Source: Holdemanella biformis DSM 3989 (lineage in GTDB: Bacteria > Bacillota_I > Bacilli_A > Erysipelotrichales > Erysipelotrichaceae). From it: 64,000 nucleotides of DNA. The notes under the pieces are model-generated. The model ran no database searches. It saw only the letters and a list, made by a program, of their open reading frames with translations, and was not told the DNA's origin. Of this stretch, positions 33,376 to 44,633 are shown piece by piece. The position numbers and the translations under genes were made by a program. Where the stretch lies: positions 252,641 to 316,640 of the forward strand of contig NZ_DS996842.1 in assembly GCF_000156655.1 (NCBI RefSeq). Reading direction: 5' to 3'. Each line of letters opens with the position of its first letter. Positions within the stretch are counted from its first letter, which is position 1.

Positions 33376-34377
33376 ATGAAACAAGAAATGCCAAGAATTC
33401 CAAATTCTAACTATAATTTATTCAAGAAAGGATCAAAATTAATTTTAAGTGCAGCTACATTTGGTGTGGTTGCGGCCGGAAGTTTTCAAGGTGTCAATTA
33501 TGTAGTGAATAACTACAATAAAGAAAATACAACGGTGCAAAGTACAAATGTAGTCAATACTTCAAGTTCATCAACTTCAAATGTAAGTAAAGTCGCTCAA
33601 AATTGTATGCCTAGTATTGTATCAATTACCAATGTTTCCGTTTCGGATGTACAAAATTATTTTAGTATGTATGGAAATAACTCAAGAAGCAATCCGTTTA
33701 CCCAACAAGAAAGTACAAGTGTAGGTAGTGGTGTTATTATCAATAAACAGAATGGTGAAATCGATATTTTGACAAACTATCATGTTATTAAAAATGCCAA
33801 GACCTTGACTTGTACATTAGCGGATAATACAAATGTAAAAGCCACAGTAAAAGGTGTAGATGAAGATCGTGACTTAGCTGTAATTTCCATTAAAACAAGT
33901 GATTTAAGTGAAGATACTTTAAAACAAATTGCGATTGCGACAATTGGAGATAGTGACAAACTTCAAGTTGGTGAACAAGTCGTTGCGATTGGTAATGCGT
34001 TAGGCTATGGTCAAAGTGTTACAACAGGTATTGTATCGGCGACAAATCGTAGTGTTTCTACAAGTTCAGATACAGATAAATCGCAATCTTATATTCAAAC
34101 CGATGCGGCAATCAATCCAGGAAACTCAGGTGGTGCCCTACTAAATATGAAAGGTGAGCTTATTGGCATCAACTCTGCCAAATTAAGTGATACAGATGTA
34201 GAAGGTATGGGCTATGCGATTGCGATCAGCGATGTCAAAGATTCAATCAACACAATGCTTCAAGGAAAAGATGTAAGTAAATCATCTACGCAATCTTCTT
34301 ATTATTCACAGTACAACAATAATGAAGAAGAATATGATGATGATGACTCCACTTCTCCATTTGACTTCTGGAACTAA
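33376..34377 (+). CDS. htrA: HtrA/DegP-like membrane-anchored serine protease without a PDZ domain
   Basis: Extracytoplasmic quality-control protease, 333 residues. An N-terminal membrane anchor (about 20-45) and a Ser/Asn-rich linker precede a trypsin-like domain with the catalytic triad visible as NYHV (His near 137), DRDLAV (Asp near 167) and NPGNSGGALL (Ser near 252). Bacterial HtrA proteins normally carry one or two PDZ domains after the protease; here the protein ends instead with a short tail rich in Ser, Tyr, Asn and acidic residues (EEEYDDDD), so substrate control by PDZ is absent. AGGAGG lies 9 bases before the ATG and can pair with the preceding CCTTGT. A strong terminator follows. 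Confidence 0.92.
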   Translation: MKQEMPRIPNSNYNLFKKGSKLILSAATFGVVAAGSFQGVNYVVNNYNKENTTVQSTNVVNTSSSSTSNVSKVAQNCMPSIVSITNVSVSDVQNYFSMYGNNSRSNPFTQQESTSVGSGVIINKQNGEIDILTNYHVIKNAKTLTCTLADNTNVKATVKGVDEDRDLAVISIKTSDLSEDTLKQIAIATIGDSDKLQVGEQVVAIGNALGYGQSVTTGIVSATNRSVSTSSDTDKSQSYIQTDAAINPGNSGGALLNMKGELIGINSAKLSDTDVEGMGYAIAISDVKDSINTMLQGKDVSKSSTQSSYYSQYNNNEEEYDDDDSTSPFDFWN

Positions 34378-34405
34378 AACAGGGACTTGATTCCTGTTTT
34401 TTTTT
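34378..34405 (+). terminator. Terminator of the HtrA-like gene
   Basis: AACAGG ... CCTGTT hairpin directly after the stop codon followed by nine T. Confidence 0.8.
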
Positions 34406-34420
34406 ATTGTAAACTATTGA

Positions 34421-34476
34421 AGATGTTTTTTTGTGGATATGGATCGCATGACCATAATCTATGTATGAAGACATCT
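34421..34476 (+). ncRNA. Possible structured leader before the ECF S-component gene
   Basis: AGATGT (34421-34426) can pair with ACATCT (34471-34476), enclosing a hairpin TATGG / CCATA (34438-34442 and 34452-34456). The leader of a vitamin-transport S component is a usual place for a riboswitch, but this does not match any consensus I can recall and no terminator follows it. Weak call. Confidence 0.25.
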
Positions 34477-34527
34477 ATTTGATTAGTTACATCGTATTCT
34501 TAAAAAGAAACGAAAGTAGGAGGAAAT

Positions 34528-35163
34528 ATGAACAAATCAAAACTATCAGTACGCCAGATGTGCGTTTTGGCTTTATTTTTAGCCATCGAAATCATCATGT
34601 ATCTAACACCAATTGGATACTTACGTATCAACGCATTAAGTGTTACATTGATGCACGTGCCTGTAATTATTTTGGCTAGTACAATGGGACCGGCAGCCGG
34701 TGCTTTCTTAGGATTCGTATTTGGTTGTACTTCTGTAATTGGAGCTACAATGACACCTGGAATCACAAGCTTTGTCTTCTCTCCATTTATCACAGTTGGT
34801 GGAATTTCTGGTAACTTCTTTAGTTTAGTTATAGCTTTAGTACCACGTATTTTGTTGGGTGTCATTGCTGGTTATGTATTTAAATTTGCGAAAAAATACG
34901 CAAAGAATACGCCAGTCGCTGCAGGTATTGCAGCCGCTGTTGCGACAGTATGCCACACAATCATGGTATTAGGATTGATCGTTATCTTATTCGGTCCTCA
35001 ATACTCACAAGCTTTAGGTATTAGCCAAGCTGCATTGAACGGTGTTATGGCCGGTGTCATTGGAACAAATATGATTCCTGAAGTCATCGTAGCTGTTGTT
35101 TCAAATATGGCTTTAGCGACTGCATTAAGTTCAAGATACGTTGGAATTGCTCAACAAGCATAG
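34528..35163 (+). CDS. ECF transporter S component (vitamin or micronutrient binding)
   Basis: Integral membrane substrate-binding subunit of an energy-coupling factor transporter, 211 residues with about six hydrophobic helices. It starts with the typical MNKSKLSVRQMCVLALFLA and an early helix LTPIGYLRINALSVTLMHVP, characteristic of S components; small residues (AAG, AxxxA) allow docking to the shared EcfT. The EcfA/EcfT module is not in this window. Substrate is not certain: overall layout resembles pantothenate/folate-type S components but no decisive residue can be named. AGGAGG precedes the ATG. It is a single-gene unit, bounded by terminators on both sides. Confidence 0.85.
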   Translation: MNKSKLSVRQMCVLALFLAIEIIMYLTPIGYLRINALSVTLMHVPVIILASTMGPAAGAFLGFVFGCTSVIGATMTPGITSFVFSPFITVGGISGNFFSLVIALVPRILLGVIAGYVFKFAKKYAKNTPVAAGIAAAVATVCHTIMVLGLIVILFGPQYSQALGISQAALNGVMAGVIGTNMIPEVIVAVVSNMALATALSSRYVGIAQQA

Positions 35164-35170
35164 TCAATGA

Positions 35171-35202
35171 ATAGTGTAACTTTGGTTGCACTATTTTTTT
35201 TA
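35171..35202 (+). terminator. Terminator of the ECF S-component gene
   Basis: Ten-pair stem ATAGTGTAAC / GTTGCACTAT (one G-T pair), loop TTTG, then eight T. Confidence 0.88.
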
Positions 35203-35231
35203 AATGGATTATAATATTACGGGTGATAAAA

Positions 35232-35777
35232 ATGGATTTAAATTGGAAATTAAATAAAACAGAACATATTGTACAAGATGAATGGATCGACTTTCGTAAA
35301 GAGTCTTTTATTCTTCCAGATGGAAAGGAATTCTCTCCTTTCTATAACTATTCAAGAAGAAACTTCGTAGTGATTATCGCAAGAACAAAAGATGATAAAT
35401 ATATAACGGTAAAACAATTCAGACATGGTCTAAAAAAAGTAACCACTGAATTTTGTGCTGGTGGCATTGAAGGAAGTGAACATGAAAGTGCGTTACTTGC
35501 AGCTAAACGTGAACTTGAAGAAGAAACGGGCTATATTTCAGATAACTGGAAACATATATATACGATTCCTAGCAATCCGACAATAGCGGATAATCATGCA
35601 TTTTTATATTATGCTGATAATTGTGAAAAAGTATCAAATCAACATCTAGATTCCACTGAATTTTTAGAAGTCAAAGAATATACAGAAGATGAAATCAATG
35701 ATTTAATTAAAAACAATGAATTTGTTCAACCAATTCATCTAATGGGTTGGCTAATGGTGAAAAAAGGCGTATTATAG
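35232..35777 (+). CDS. Nudix hydrolase, ADP-ribose pyrophosphatase type
   Basis: Hydrolase of nucleoside diphosphates linked to another group, most like ADP-sugar (ADP-ribose) pyrophosphatases. The Nudix box GGIEGSEHESALLAAKRELE continuing EETGY (near 77-101) is complete, with the REL-EE-TG core; the N-terminal strand pattern (HIVQDEWIDFRKESF) and the late SNPTIADNHAF fit this subfamily. I chose ATG 35232 (181 residues) because GGTGAT lies 4 bases upstream; an in-frame GTG at 35223 is the alternative. It lies 23 bases before the HU gene and they may be co-transcribed. Confidence 0.9.
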   Translation: MDLNWKLNKTEHIVQDEWIDFRKESFILPDGKEFSPFYNYSRRNFVVIIARTKDDKYITVKQFRHGLKKVTTEFCAGGIEGSEHESALLAAKRELEEETGYISDNWKHIYTIPSNPTIADNHAFLYYADNCEKVSNQHLDSTEFLEVKEYTEDEINDLIKNNEFVQPIHLMGWLMVKKGVL

Positions 35778-35800
35778 GGATGTAAAGGAGACTTATAAAC

Positions 35801-36085
35801 ATGGAAAAATTAACTAAAAAGGACATCATTTCTAACATTGCCGAAGATTCTCACTTAACTAAAAAGGACATCACTGAAGTTGTTGACTTGGCACTTACAC
35901 AAATCTTTGAAGGTTTAAGTGAAGGAAAAACAGTCGATCTTGCAGGATTTGGAAAATTTGAAATCACAGAAAGAAAAGCTAGAGAAGGAATTAATCCTCT
36001 AACGAAAGAAAAGATTCAAATTGAAGCTAGCAAATCTGTTAAGTTCAAAATTGCCAAAGCATTAAAAGAAGCCGTAAATAAATAA
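35801..36085 (+). CDS. hup: HU-family DNA-binding protein
   Basis: Histone-like nucleoid protein of 94 residues that bends and compacts DNA. It has the HU layout: helical dimerisation half (KKDIISNIAEDSHLTKKDI), the signature GFGKFEITERKAREGINP with the DNA-binding arm and conserved Pro, then PLTKEKIQIEASKSVKFK. AAAGGAG lies upstream, and a strong terminator follows, shared with the convergent EIIA gene. Confidence 0.95.
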   Translation: MEKLTKKDIISNIAEDSHLTKKDITEVVDLALTQIFEGLSEGKTVDLAGFGKFEITERKAREGINPLTKEKIQIEASKSVKFKIAKALKEAVNK

Positions 36086-36095
36086 TATCAAAGCA

Positions 36096-36121
36096 AAAAA
36101 GCATCCCTAGAGATGCTTTTT
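36096..36121. terminator. Bidirectional terminator between HU and EIIA genes
   Basis: AAAAAGCATC / GATGCTTTTT stem with loop CCTAGA; A and T runs on both sides serve both convergent genes. Confidence 0.85.
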
Positions 36122-36123
36122 AA

Positions 36124-36621
36124 TTACTTTAACACACTGTCCCCTCGTTTAACAGATTTTGGTTCTGTAAATTGAGCAGGCGTATCTAAATTATTTGTGA
36201 TAATCAACATTGTATTTATATTATATTTTTTTGATAGCTTTTTAAAATCAACTTCAACAATTGGTTGTCCCGCTTTAACAACATCTCCTTGTTTAACATT
36301 CATGACTTTAAAACCATCTCCATCCGCTTCTACTGTGTTAATACCAATATGAACTAATAATTCAATACCATTCTTCATTTGAATACCAAATGCATGTCCA
36401 GTTGGAAACAATACAGATAATATACCATTTGCAGGTGAACAAATTGTTACTTTTTCATTTCCAAAATCAAAAGCTGTTGTCTCTCCCATTAATTTCTGAG
36501 AAAATATATCATCAGGAACTGTACAAATATCAATCAATTCACCATCAGCCATTGCGACAACAGAAATGTCATCAACATTTAATGATTCTAATTTTTCTTT
36601 CTTTTCAAAAAACTTAAACAT
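36124..36621 (-). CDS. PTS EIIA component, glucose/beta-glucoside type
   Basis: Soluble phosphocarrier of the PTS, 165 residues, of the EIIA-Glc (PTS_EIIA_1) family. It passes phosphate from HPr to an EIIB domain. The paired active-site histidines are in FPTGHAFGI (near 77) and LLVHIGINTV (near 92, the phosphorylated one), and the family motifs ADGELIDI and SPANGILSVLFP are clear. It is the last gene of the beta-glucoside locus and probably serves the EIIBC permease at 39031-40401, which lacks its own EIIA domain. It begins 3 bases after bglA. Confidence 0.92.
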   Translation of the reverse strand: MFKFFEKKEKLESLNVDDISVVAMADGELIDICTVPDDIFSQKLMGETTAFDFGNEKVTICSPANGILSVLFPTGHAFGIQMKNGIELLVHIGINTVEADGDGFKVMNVKQGDVVKAGQPIVEVDFKKLSKKYNINTMLIITNNLDTPAQFTEPKSVKRGDSVLK

Positions 36622-36623
36622 AT

Positions 36624-38922
<2,299 letters not shown>

Positions 38923-38940
38923 AAAAAGCTCTCTCCTTTA

Positions 38941-39000
38941 GTTATTATAAACACATCGTAATATTAACTATATTATAGCAAATATAATAACTAGTATTAA
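38941..39000 (-). promoter_or_regulatory. Candidate promoter and operator of the RpiR regulator gene
   Basis: Minus-strand -10 TATAAT (38972-38977) with -35-like TTAATA (38995-39000, 17-base spacer). A 9-bp inverted repeat, GTTATTATA (38941-38949) and TATAATAAC (38983-38991), brackets the start of transcription, as expected of an operator for a dimeric regulator. Confidence 0.4.
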
Positions 39001-39030
39001 GGAGAGAACTTCATTTAATTTATAATAGTT

Positions 39031-40401
39031 TTAATCAAATTCCTTAACTTTTCCACTCTTTAATAAGACCGATGTTGTTATAAATCCAACTAAAATTGCG
39101 GTTACAATTCCAATACAATACATTGGGAAATTTACACATCCTAGCCATCCGCTAAATGCCAGAATTCCTGAAAATGCGAAGTTTGTAGCAGCAACTTTAC
39201 CAATCCCTAAAATCAAACCACCAACAGCTCCTGAAACAATCATAGATCCAATTAGCCATTTACTTCTTAAAATAATACCATAAAGTCCAGGTTCTGTAAT
39301 TCCACATAAAGCATTTGTGAATGCTGCAGATCCAGCAGTTGCTTTGTCACCAGCATTTTTAGCAAATAATGCTACAGCCAAACAAACACCTAACGCAGCA
39401 TAGTTTCCCATACCACCAGCAGCTAGAGCAGGTTCAAATCCTTGTTCTGCCATAACACCTAATAAAATTGGAGTAATGGCCCAATGCATACCAAGTAGAA
39501 TAACCAAGGAGAAGAACGCTCCGAATACAACACCTACTAAAATGGTATTTCCACAAATCAAGTTATAAACAGCTGTAATACCGTTCGCAATCATTCCACC
39601 AATTGGTCCAAACACTAAAATAGTTAACGGAACAAAAACAACTAAACATAATAATGGCAATAGAATAAATTGTGTAATTTCTGGAAGAAGTTTCTTTAAA
39701 GTTTTTTCAAAATAACTCATGAAAAAGATTGCCAATAAAATAGGAATAAATGATCCTGTAAAGTTATATGCTGTAAAATTAATTCCTAATAAAGAAGCTT
39801 TTTCACCTGTCACTAATAAATTTGAAACACCAGGATACATAATAGCAGCACCTAAAGTAACGGCTACATATTGATTACATTTAAAGTGTTTTGCAGCTGT
39901 AAATGCTAATAGGATTGGGAAGAAGTTGATTAATGCATAAAAAATCGCATAGAATGTTTGATATGTTAGTCCTGCACTATCTACAATACCCATATTTGCT
40001 AATAAACCAATAATACCTGATGCGATACCACCAGTTGCTAAAAGAGGAATATATGGTGCATATACGTCAGACATTAATCTAGAAAATCTGTCTAATAAAC
40101 CTACTTTTTCTTTGGAATCAACTTCCTCAGAAACCACCAATCCTTTTTCTTTTAATTCAGGAAGATCCATCAATTGATTATACACATCTGTAACATGAGT
40201 ACCAATCAAAACCTGATAGTATCCAGAACTCACTAAAGTTCCAAGTACTCCCTTCACATTTTTCAATGCTTTCTCATCAAATTTACTACCATCCTTTAAT
40301 GTAAAGCGTAATCGAGTGGCACAATGAATACAATTTTCGATATTACTTGTACCTCCAACTCCTTTAATTATTTCTTGAATCAAAGTTGAATAATCTTTCA
40401 T
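39031..40401 (-). CDS. PTS EIIBC permease, beta-glucoside family
   Basis: Membrane sugar permease with an N-terminal EIIB domain (about 1-85; phosphorylated Cys in NCIHCATRLRF near 25) and an EIIC domain (about 105-450) of about ten membrane helices, including the conserved GITEPGLYGI loop (near 370) and GMHWAITPI. The 456-residue protein lacks the C-terminal EIIA domain of many beta-glucoside permeases; a separate EIIA gene ends the locus. Its neighbours (bglA, rpiR, EIIA) make aryl- or disaccharide beta-glucosides the likely substrate. AAAGGAGAG precedes the ATG. Confidence 0.93.
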   Translation of the reverse strand: MKDYSTLIQEIIKGVGGTSNIENCIHCATRLRFTLKDGSKFDEKALKNVKGVLGTLVSSGYYQVLIGTHVTDVYNQLMDLPELKEKGLVVSEEVDSKEKVGLLDRFSRLMSDVYAPYIPLLATGGIASGIIGLLANMGIVDSAGLTYQTFYAIFYALINFFPILLAFTAAKHFKCNQYVAVTLGAAIMYPGVSNLLVTGEKASLLGINFTAYNFTGSFIPILLAIFFMSYFEKTLKKLLPEITQFILLPLLCLVVFVPLTILVFGPIGGMIANGITAVYNLICGNTILVGVVFGAFFSLVILLGMHWAITPILLGVMAEQGFEPALAAGGMGNYAALGVCLAVALFAKNAGDKATAGSAAFTNALCGITEPGLYGIILRSKWLIGSMIVSGAVGGLILGIGKVAATNFAFSGILAFSGWLGCVNFPMYCIGIVTAILVGFITTSVLLKSGKVKEFD

Positions 40402-40430
40402 TTTCTTCTCTCCTTTACTATTCTAATTTT

Positions 40431-42320
40431 CTAAATATTTAAAGCATTCACAAAACCTTCATAGTTTGCGTTCATAATGCTTGATGGTTTTATACAATCC
40501 CCTATCGCAACTGTATCTCTACATATACCATAGAATTGTTCAACTAAATCAATCTGTGGCAAAAGTCCCGTCGATAAGATTAAATTATCGTATGTAAAAA
40601 TTTGTTCTTGTCCATTTCTATCTTTATACAAAATTTTTTCATCCTCAATCTTTGTACAACTACAACTTAATAAAGAATGAATGTTATCATGAAGTAAGAA
40701 TTTTTGTCTTAATGCCTCGCGATACAATGAATTCGCATTGGCAGCTAATAAGTCTGTTACTTCAATAATAGAAACATCTTTCCCATCTTCTGCAAGCTCT
40801 AAAGCAATCTCACAACCAATACTTCCACCACCAAGAATTGCGACCTTTTGACCTAACATATCAGGATTCATAATCGCATTTGTTGCCAAAACAACTTTTT
40901 TATTGTCAATTCCTGAAATAGGAAGAATTCTTTCTTTTGCCCCAATCGCAATTAAAATGGAGTCTGGATTCAGTGCTTTCACCATTTCTGGAGTAGCTTG
41001 TGTATTTAATAACACTTGAATTGGACGTTTATCAATCTGTGTACGATAATACTTCAATAATCTTTGAACTTCTTCTTTATGTTTCTCACTCGCAATTACT
41101 TTTAATAAGCCACCTAAAGAATTACTTTTTTCAATCAATGTCACATCATGTCCTCGATCTGATGCAGTTATAGCTGCTTTTAATCCTGCTGGACCAGCTC
41201 CAATAATTACAACATGTTTCTTTTCAATAGCTTTTCCAATACATCTATTTGACGGGATAAAATCTTCATTGTGATATCTAGGATTTACAGAGCATCCTAC
41301 ATTCCAATGATCGGTCGCAATATGATAACAATTTGAGCAACGTAAACAAGGTACAATATCTTCTGGATGCCCTTGCATTGCTTTTTTCGGCCAATATGGA
41401 TCAGCTAATAGTGAACGTCCAAATGCCACCATATCCACATATCCCTTCGCAATAATTTCATCCGCCATTTTTGGTGTCAAAATTGCACTTACCATAGAAA
41501 CTGGAATGTCTAGCTCTTCTTTAATTTTCTTCGCATATTTTAGATTTGGCATTACTTCCTCTAAATTTGTTGTAATACAATGAATATTTGACTCAAATAT
41601 TTTATCAATACCTGAAGAAACCTGTACTGTATCTACATAATTTTGAGCCTTTTTCAAAAAGTATAAAACATCTTCAAAATCAATTGAATCATCAATCCAT
41701 TCATATGCACTAATGCGCATATCAATTGGATAATTAGTTCCAACTGCTTTTCGAATGGTTTCTAGAATTCTTAATGGAAAACGACAACGATTTTCAATAC
41801 TTCCTCCATATTCATCTGTTCGATGATTATAATGTGGAGATAAGAATTGAGCTGGTAACCATCCATGACCAAAATGTAAGAAAATACTATCAAAGCCAAT
41901 CTTCTTTGCACCTTGTACTGTTTGTGCAAACCAATCCAATGTTTCCTCCATCATTTCTTCGTCCATTTCTTTAACTTCTACTCCATCTGAACGAACAAAT
42001 CCACTTGGCCCTTTTGCATAGTCATGTACTCGTGCATCTTGACCTCCATGGAAAATTTCAATAGAAGCTTTAGCTCCACCTTTATGAATTTTCAAGACTC
42101 TTTCTCTCGTCTTTTCTCTTTCATATTTCGAAAACAAATATGGCTCATCCGGACTGGCAAAACTTGATTTGCCTGGCTCTACAATTGCATGACCTGCAAT
42201 AACCAAAGCAGCGCCTCCCATTGCCTTTTCTTCAAAGTCATCTCCTGTAGGGGTCGCAATAATTCGATTTTTTAAAATCATTCCATTAATATTAATTGGT
42301 TGAAATAAATGATCGAACAT
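40431..42320 (-). CDS. Old yellow enzyme-type NADH:flavin oxidoreductase with FAD/NAD(P) domain
   Basis: Flavo-iron-sulfur reductase of the 2,4-dienoyl-CoA reductase/BaiCD/enoate reductase group, 630 residues. N-terminal FMN barrel (about 1-340: LFQPININGMILKNRIIATP, FDSIFLHFGHGWLPAQFLSP, EYGGSIENR), cysteine cluster CLRCSNCYHIATDHWNVGC (near 343-361) for one 4Fe-4S, then FAD (VVIIGAGPAGLKAA) and NAD(P)H (VAILGGGSIGCEIALE) domains. Such enzymes reduce C=C bonds next to carbonyls. First gene of the beta-glucoside operon, 29 bases before the PTS gene, so it may act on an aglycone released by the glucosidase (inference). ATG 42320 chosen for GGAG 7 bases upstream; frames extending to 42425 lack a site. 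Confidence 0.9.
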   Translation of the reverse strand: MFDHLFQPININGMILKNRIIATPTGDDFEEKAMGGAALVIAGHAIVEPGKSSFASPDEPYLFSKYEREKTRERVLKIHKGGAKASIEIFHGGQDARVHDYAKGPSGFVRSDGVEVKEMDEEMMEETLDWFAQTVQGAKKIGFDSIFLHFGHGWLPAQFLSPHYNHRTDEYGGSIENRCRFPLRILETIRKAVGTNYPIDMRISAYEWIDDSIDFEDVLYFLKKAQNYVDTVQVSSGIDKIFESNIHCITTNLEEVMPNLKYAKKIKEELDIPVSMVSAILTPKMADEIIAKGYVDMVAFGRSLLADPYWPKKAMQGHPEDIVPCLRCSNCYHIATDHWNVGCSVNPRYHNEDFIPSNRCIGKAIEKKHVVIIGAGPAGLKAAITASDRGHDVTLIEKSNSLGGLLKVIASEKHKEEVQRLLKYYRTQIDKRPIQVLLNTQATPEMVKALNPDSILIAIGAKERILPISGIDNKKVVLATNAIMNPDMLGQKVAILGGGSIGCEIALELAEDGKDVSIIEVTDLLAANANSLYREALRQKFLLHDNIHSLLSCSCTKIEDEKILYKDRNGQEQIFTYDNLILSTGLLPQIDLVEQFYGICRDTVAIGDCIKPSSIMNANYEGFVNALNI

Positions 42321-42435
42321 TTCATTTCTCCTTTCTCTGTCATCACGCAAATTCATCATAAAGTGCATAAAACCCTTTTTCAACATGTCCAGTTTGTTTA
42401 GAAAATTATTTTCTTTGCTTAACAATTCAATCTGT

Positions 42436-42472
42436 ATTTTATGAAAATTTTTACCAATTGTTAGTGCTTACA
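42436..42472 (-). promoter_or_regulatory. Promoter with overlapping cre-like site for the beta-glucoside operon
   Basis: On the minus strand TGTAAGCACTAACA (42459-42472) matches the CcpA operator consensus TGWAARCGNTWNCA at all but one position. A -10 TAAAAT lies at 42436-42441, and the -35 would fall inside the cre-like site. This predicts carbon catabolite repression of the operon. Confidence 0.55.
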
Positions 42473-42486
42473 TAAATAATTTGCCT

Positions 42487-42520
42487 AAAAAAACATCTGT
42501 TTCTAAATTCACAGATGTTT
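42487..42520 (-). terminator. Terminator of the diguanylate cyclase gene
   Basis: Ten-pair stem AAACATCTGT / ACAGATGTTT with loop of ten bases, followed by TTTT on the minus strand. Confidence 0.85.
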
Positions 42521-42541
42521 TATATATATAAAATTAATCAC

Positions 42542-43957
42542 TTATTCATTATGGCTTCTTCTTCGATCATTATCACTTATATTATAATACTCAGATTTAC
42601 TCTTATACATTCGTTCATCAGCTAACTTACTTATTTCATAAACCGAATCAAAAGATTGTTCAGAAGACTTGACGACACCATACGATACAGATATCGAATT
42701 TGAGTACTTACCATGCCAATCCGAAATAGTCGCATCAAATACTTGTAATATAGAATCTATATTCGATACAGATTCTTGAATCAATACGACAAATTCATCT
42801 CCACCAATACGATAAATTTTTCCATAAGAGGCAAACGCAAACTTCATGCAATTGGCAGCCGCACAAATAAGTTCATCCCCAGCACTGTGTCCAAGCGTGT
42901 CATTCGCTTTTTTTAATCCATTTAAATCCAAAGATATATAAGCCCACTTCGTATTTAAATCCAACTTTTGCATATCCGAATCATAGGCACGTCGATTGAA
43001 ACATTTCGTCAATTCATCCGTATTTGAAGTATACATATACTTTTCTTTTTCATACTTCTCTTTTAATACTCTAGAAAGCATTAAAACAAGTAAGCATGAA
43101 GCTAAAGTCAAATAAATACCGACAATCAATATCGCAACAATATTACTTGAAGAATTTACAGATTCTTCCATAGTTACGGCAACCAAATAATTGCCATGTT
43201 TTCTAGATATACATTTACATTTTTTATGATCCAATACGATTCTTTGCATCTTAGATGATGCATTTACATTCGTTAATGTATTTCCAATCTTTGTACGATT
43301 TGTAGCACCCTCAATTTTTTTTGTTGTAGTATTCACGACAAAAATTTCCATCCCTTTATATACAGGCATGTCGGCTATGACATTTGAAATTTGGTTTTGT
43401 TTCAACTCTTTTAAAAGACGCTTTGGCGTAATACCCACTTGAACCATATGCGTTTTCGACTCATTCCAAGTAATCGCATACATCATCTCTTTAGCTTCAG
43501 CCGTATTCGGTGTAACATCCTGACATAATGTTAAATCATAATTGTTTAACATCTGTTTAAAGAAAGCCATTTGTTCACCTGAATCAAAACTATATCCAAA
43601 ATATTTAGGTAACGAACCCGAATAGATCGTTCCCGTATCATCAATAAAATGAATTTCATCAACAGACATTAATCCTGCAATCTTTTGAAGTTCATCGACA
43701 TCATATTCCACTTCCGGCTTAGCATCTACAATATAAGATATGGCCTTAGCACGAACAATATAATCATCTTTTAAAGATTTTACGAATTCACTTTCACTCG
43801 ACTCATTCTTATCTATTACCGCAATCACTCGATCTAATAATACATTGGATGTCGTTTGTGCATTTTTATCGTTCACATATTTAAGAATACACGTTTCAAG
43901 TATAAGAGCTACGGCAACAATGGTGATTGAAAGTATTAAAATTTTTCTCTTTCTCAT
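42542..43957 (-). CDS. Membrane-bound diguanylate cyclase (GGDEF)
   Basis: Makes the second messenger cyclic di-GMP from two GTP. The 471-residue protein has an N-terminal membrane helix (about 5-25), an extracellular sensing part of about 240 residues, probably Cache-like, a second helix (about 275-297) and a GGDEF domain (about 310-460) with intact active-site motif RIGGDEFVVL (near 382-391) and DLNGLKKANDTLGHSAGDE. No RxxD inhibitory site is visible at the usual place just before the active site, so product inhibition may be absent. No EAL domain is fused. It stands as its own unit with a strong terminator; the signal and target are unknown. Confidence 0.93.
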   Translation of the reverse strand: MRKRKILILSITIVAVALILETCILKYVNDKNAQTTSNVLLDRVIAVIDKNESSESEFVKSLKDDYIVRAKAISYIVDAKPEVEYDVDELQKIAGLMSVDEIHFIDDTGTIYSGSLPKYFGYSFDSGEQMAFFKQMLNNYDLTLCQDVTPNTAEAKEMMYAITWNESKTHMVQVGITPKRLLKELKQNQISNVIADMPVYKGMEIFVVNTTTKKIEGATNRTKIGNTLTNVNASSKMQRIVLDHKKCKCISRKHGNYLVAVTMEESVNSSSNIVAILIVGIYLTLASCLLVLMLSRVLKEKYEKEKYMYTSNTDELTKCFNRRAYDSDMQKLDLNTKWAYISLDLNGLKKANDTLGHSAGDELICAAANCMKFAFASYGKIYRIGGDEFVVLIQESVSNIDSILQVFDATISDWHGKYSNSISVSYGVVKSSEQSFDSVYEISKLADERMYKSKSEYYNISDNDRRRSHNE

Positions 43958-44003
43958 ACTTATTATTGTAGGTTATATTTTACAAAAATAAAAGTGGCAT
44001 TTG

Positions 44004-44633
44004 TTATGCCACAATCTTTTGAATCGATTTTTTAAGCTCTTCAGCCGCCTTTTTTGTATCATCCGCATCCATAATAGCCGATACAACACAAACACCTTGA
44101 ATAGGACTCTTTTCTAAAACAGAAAGATTATCTTTATTTAATCCTCCAATCGCACAAACCGGAATATTGACAGACGAACAAATGTCATTCAGTGTTTCGA
44201 CACTTGTAATCTTCGTCTTAACATGCGTCTTTGTCGGATAAATAGCACCACAACCCAAATAGTCAGCCCCATCGGCCTCTGCATTTTTGGCAACTTCTAC
44301 TGTTTTTGCGGTAGCCCCAATAATACAATCTTTTCCCATGATTTTACGCGCTACAGAAATTGGCATATCTTCATTTCCTAAATGAACACCACATCCTACA
44401 GCCATGGCGATATCAATTCGATCATCAATAATTAATGGGATATTATAGGCATCCGTTATATTTTTTACCTTTAATGCCAATTCATAATAGTCTAAAGTCG
44501 ACTTATTTTTTTCACGAAGCTGAATGATTGTTGCACCACCCAAGCAAGCACCTTTTACTTTATTTAAAAATGTTTCTTCATCCATACCATCTGAATTGGT
44601 AATAAAATATAATGTATAATCTACTTTTTTCAT
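44004..44633 (-). CDS. thiE: Thiamine-phosphate synthase
   Basis: Joins HMP-pyrophosphate and hydroxyethylthiazole phosphate into thiamine phosphate. The 209-residue TIM barrel shows GATIIQLREKNKSTLDY, LIIDDRIDIAMAVGCGVHLG, GATAKTVEVAKNAEADGADY and the phosphate loop VCAIGGLNKDN. Last gene of thiW-thiM-thiE, overlapping thiM by 4 bases. No thiC, thiG or thiD lies here, so the operon suits salvage of thiazole rather than full synthesis. Confidence 0.95.
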   Translation of the reverse strand: MKKVDYTLYFITNSDGMDEETFLNKVKGACLGGATIIQLREKNKSTLDYYELALKVKNITDAYNIPLIIDDRIDIAMAVGCGVHLGNEDMPISVARKIMGKDCIIGATAKTVEVAKNAEADGADYLGCGAIYPTKTHVKTKITSVETLNDICSSVNIPVCAIGGLNKDNLSVLEKSPIQGVCVVSAIMDADDTKKAAEELKKSIQKIVA

